The notes under the pieces are model-generated. The model ran no database searches and was not told the origin of the DNA. It saw nothing but the letters and a program-made list of their open reading frames with translations. From assembly GCA_036824265.1 (NCBI GenBank), contig DAITAL010000017.1, forward strand, positions 1 to 23,464: a stretch of DNA of 23,464 nt. Reading direction: 5' to 3'. The DNA is from JAAYZB01 sp937958685 (GTDB taxonomy: Bacteria; Bacillota_I; Bacilli_A; Izemoplasmatales; Hujiaoplasmataceae). Made by a program: the position numbers and the translations under genes. Below are positions 23,147 to 23,464 of the stretch, piece after piece (position 1 is the stretch's first letter; every line of letters starts with the position of its first letter).

Positions 23147-23464
23147 ATGAGTGAATATGTCTTGGTTTTCGAGGATGATTTTCTGATTGACGGAGCCCCA
23201 GATCCCAGGATCTGGACGCATGCCGTCGGGAACAAGTGGGCCAATCGCGAGGCGCAATGCTATGTCGATGACCGCGATCACAGCTATGTCAAGGATTCTT
23301 CTCTGCATCTGGTTGCGACCTGCGAGGATGGGGGAGAATGCCGTTATAAATCCGCAAGGTTGCATACTTACAAGAAGCGGCACTTCCAGTATGGGCGCTT
23401 TGTCGCCCGGCCAGGATGCCCAAAGGGCAAGGGTCATGGGCCGCGGTCTGGGTCCTGGGCGAAA
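23147..23464 (+). CDS. Glycoside hydrolase family 16 protein, 5' part, with apparent frameshift
   Basis: GH16 enzymes cleave beta-1,3/1,4-glucans or related polymers. The first 88 codons match the domain start: VFEDDF, NKWANREAQCYVDD, SLHLVA and FQYGRFVAR. After CGG (23408-23410) the frame gives unrelated residues. In the frame starting at AGG (23413) the sequence reads RMPKGQGSWAAVWVLGE, the expected GH16 continuation, so one base appears to be missing near 23410. It is either a real lesion or a sequence error. The catalytic ExDxxE is beyond the window. ATG 23147 or GTG 23141 (AGGAG at 23129-23133, 7 bases upstream) may be the start. No signal peptide: the domain begins at once, so it is cytoplasmic or misses an N-terminal part. 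Confidence 0.75.
   Translation, partial: MSEYVLVFEDDFLIDGAPDPRIWTHAVGNKWANREAQCYVDDRDHSYVKDSSLHLVATCEDGGECRYKSARLHTYKKRHFQYGRFVARPGCPKGKGHGPRSGSWAK

Noticed and set aside
1..23464. Search for CRISPR arrays, tRNA/rRNA genes, insertion sequences, phage or defence genes
   Set aside because: No spaced direct repeats, tRNA-like cloverleaf, transposase or integrase was seen; the window is compact housekeeping sequence.

Overview
The window looks like a conserved housekeeping segment of a GC-rich (roughly 55-60%) low-complexity member of the Bacilli/Mollicutes side of the Firmicutes. The gene order is the evidence. It first follows the Bacillus subtilis block recD2-alaS-ruvX-DUF1292-yrrM-yrrN-yrrO-udk-greA-mtnN. 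It then follows yqeG-yqeH-yqeK-rsfS-yqeM-comEA-comEC-holA with a convergent rpsT. TGA is used as a stop (alaS, ruvX to trhP and many others), so the code is standard and not the mycoplasma code. Several usual members are absent: ireB (yrzL) between alaS and ruvX, mltG between DUF1292 and yrrM, and aroE, yhbY and nadD between yqeH and yqeK. The mltG gap would fit a lineage with reduced or no peptidoglycan, but one window cannot prove that. I cannot name the species.

Layout: (1) positions 2-1648 hold the 3' part of recD2. (2) 1649-1927 is a promoter plus a complete alanine T-box leader with attenuator, followed by a tight operon alaS-ruvX-DUF1292-trmR-trhP1-trhP2-udk (1928-8583). Most of these genes touch or overlap by 4 bases. 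(3) greA has its own extended -10 promoter and terminator; mtnN, a YgjP-type metallopeptidase and a YgiQ-type radical SAM protein follow with 4-base overlaps. (4) A new promoter at about 12413-12442 starts yqeG-yqeH-yqeK-rsfS-methyltransferase-comEA-comEC, and holA follows with its own possible promoter. (5) A bidirectional terminator at 19965-19990 separates holA from convergent rpsT. (6) A divergent intergenic region with a large inverted repeat leads into a GH65 phosphorylase gene and a small LiaI/LiaF-like membrane protein gene, then a terminator. (7) The window ends inside a GH16 glycoside hydrolase gene that carries an apparent one-base frameshift.

Functional links: trmR, trhP1 and trhP2 together form the wobble-uridine pathway (U34 to ho5U34 to mo5U34) of Gram-positive bacteria and share an operon with alaS, so translation functions are co-regulated by uncharged tRNA-Ala. 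yqeH and rsfS are ribosome assembly/silencing factors. comEA and comEC are the DNA receptor and membrane channel of natural transformation. The last quarter shifts to carbohydrate metabolism. I found no clearly undescribed system: no CRISPR array, transposon, phage gene or defence module. The most unusual items are a ComEA with three SLBB domains, the GH65 enzyme with an atypical C-terminal motif, the large inverted repeat upstream of it, and the frameshifted GH16 gene.
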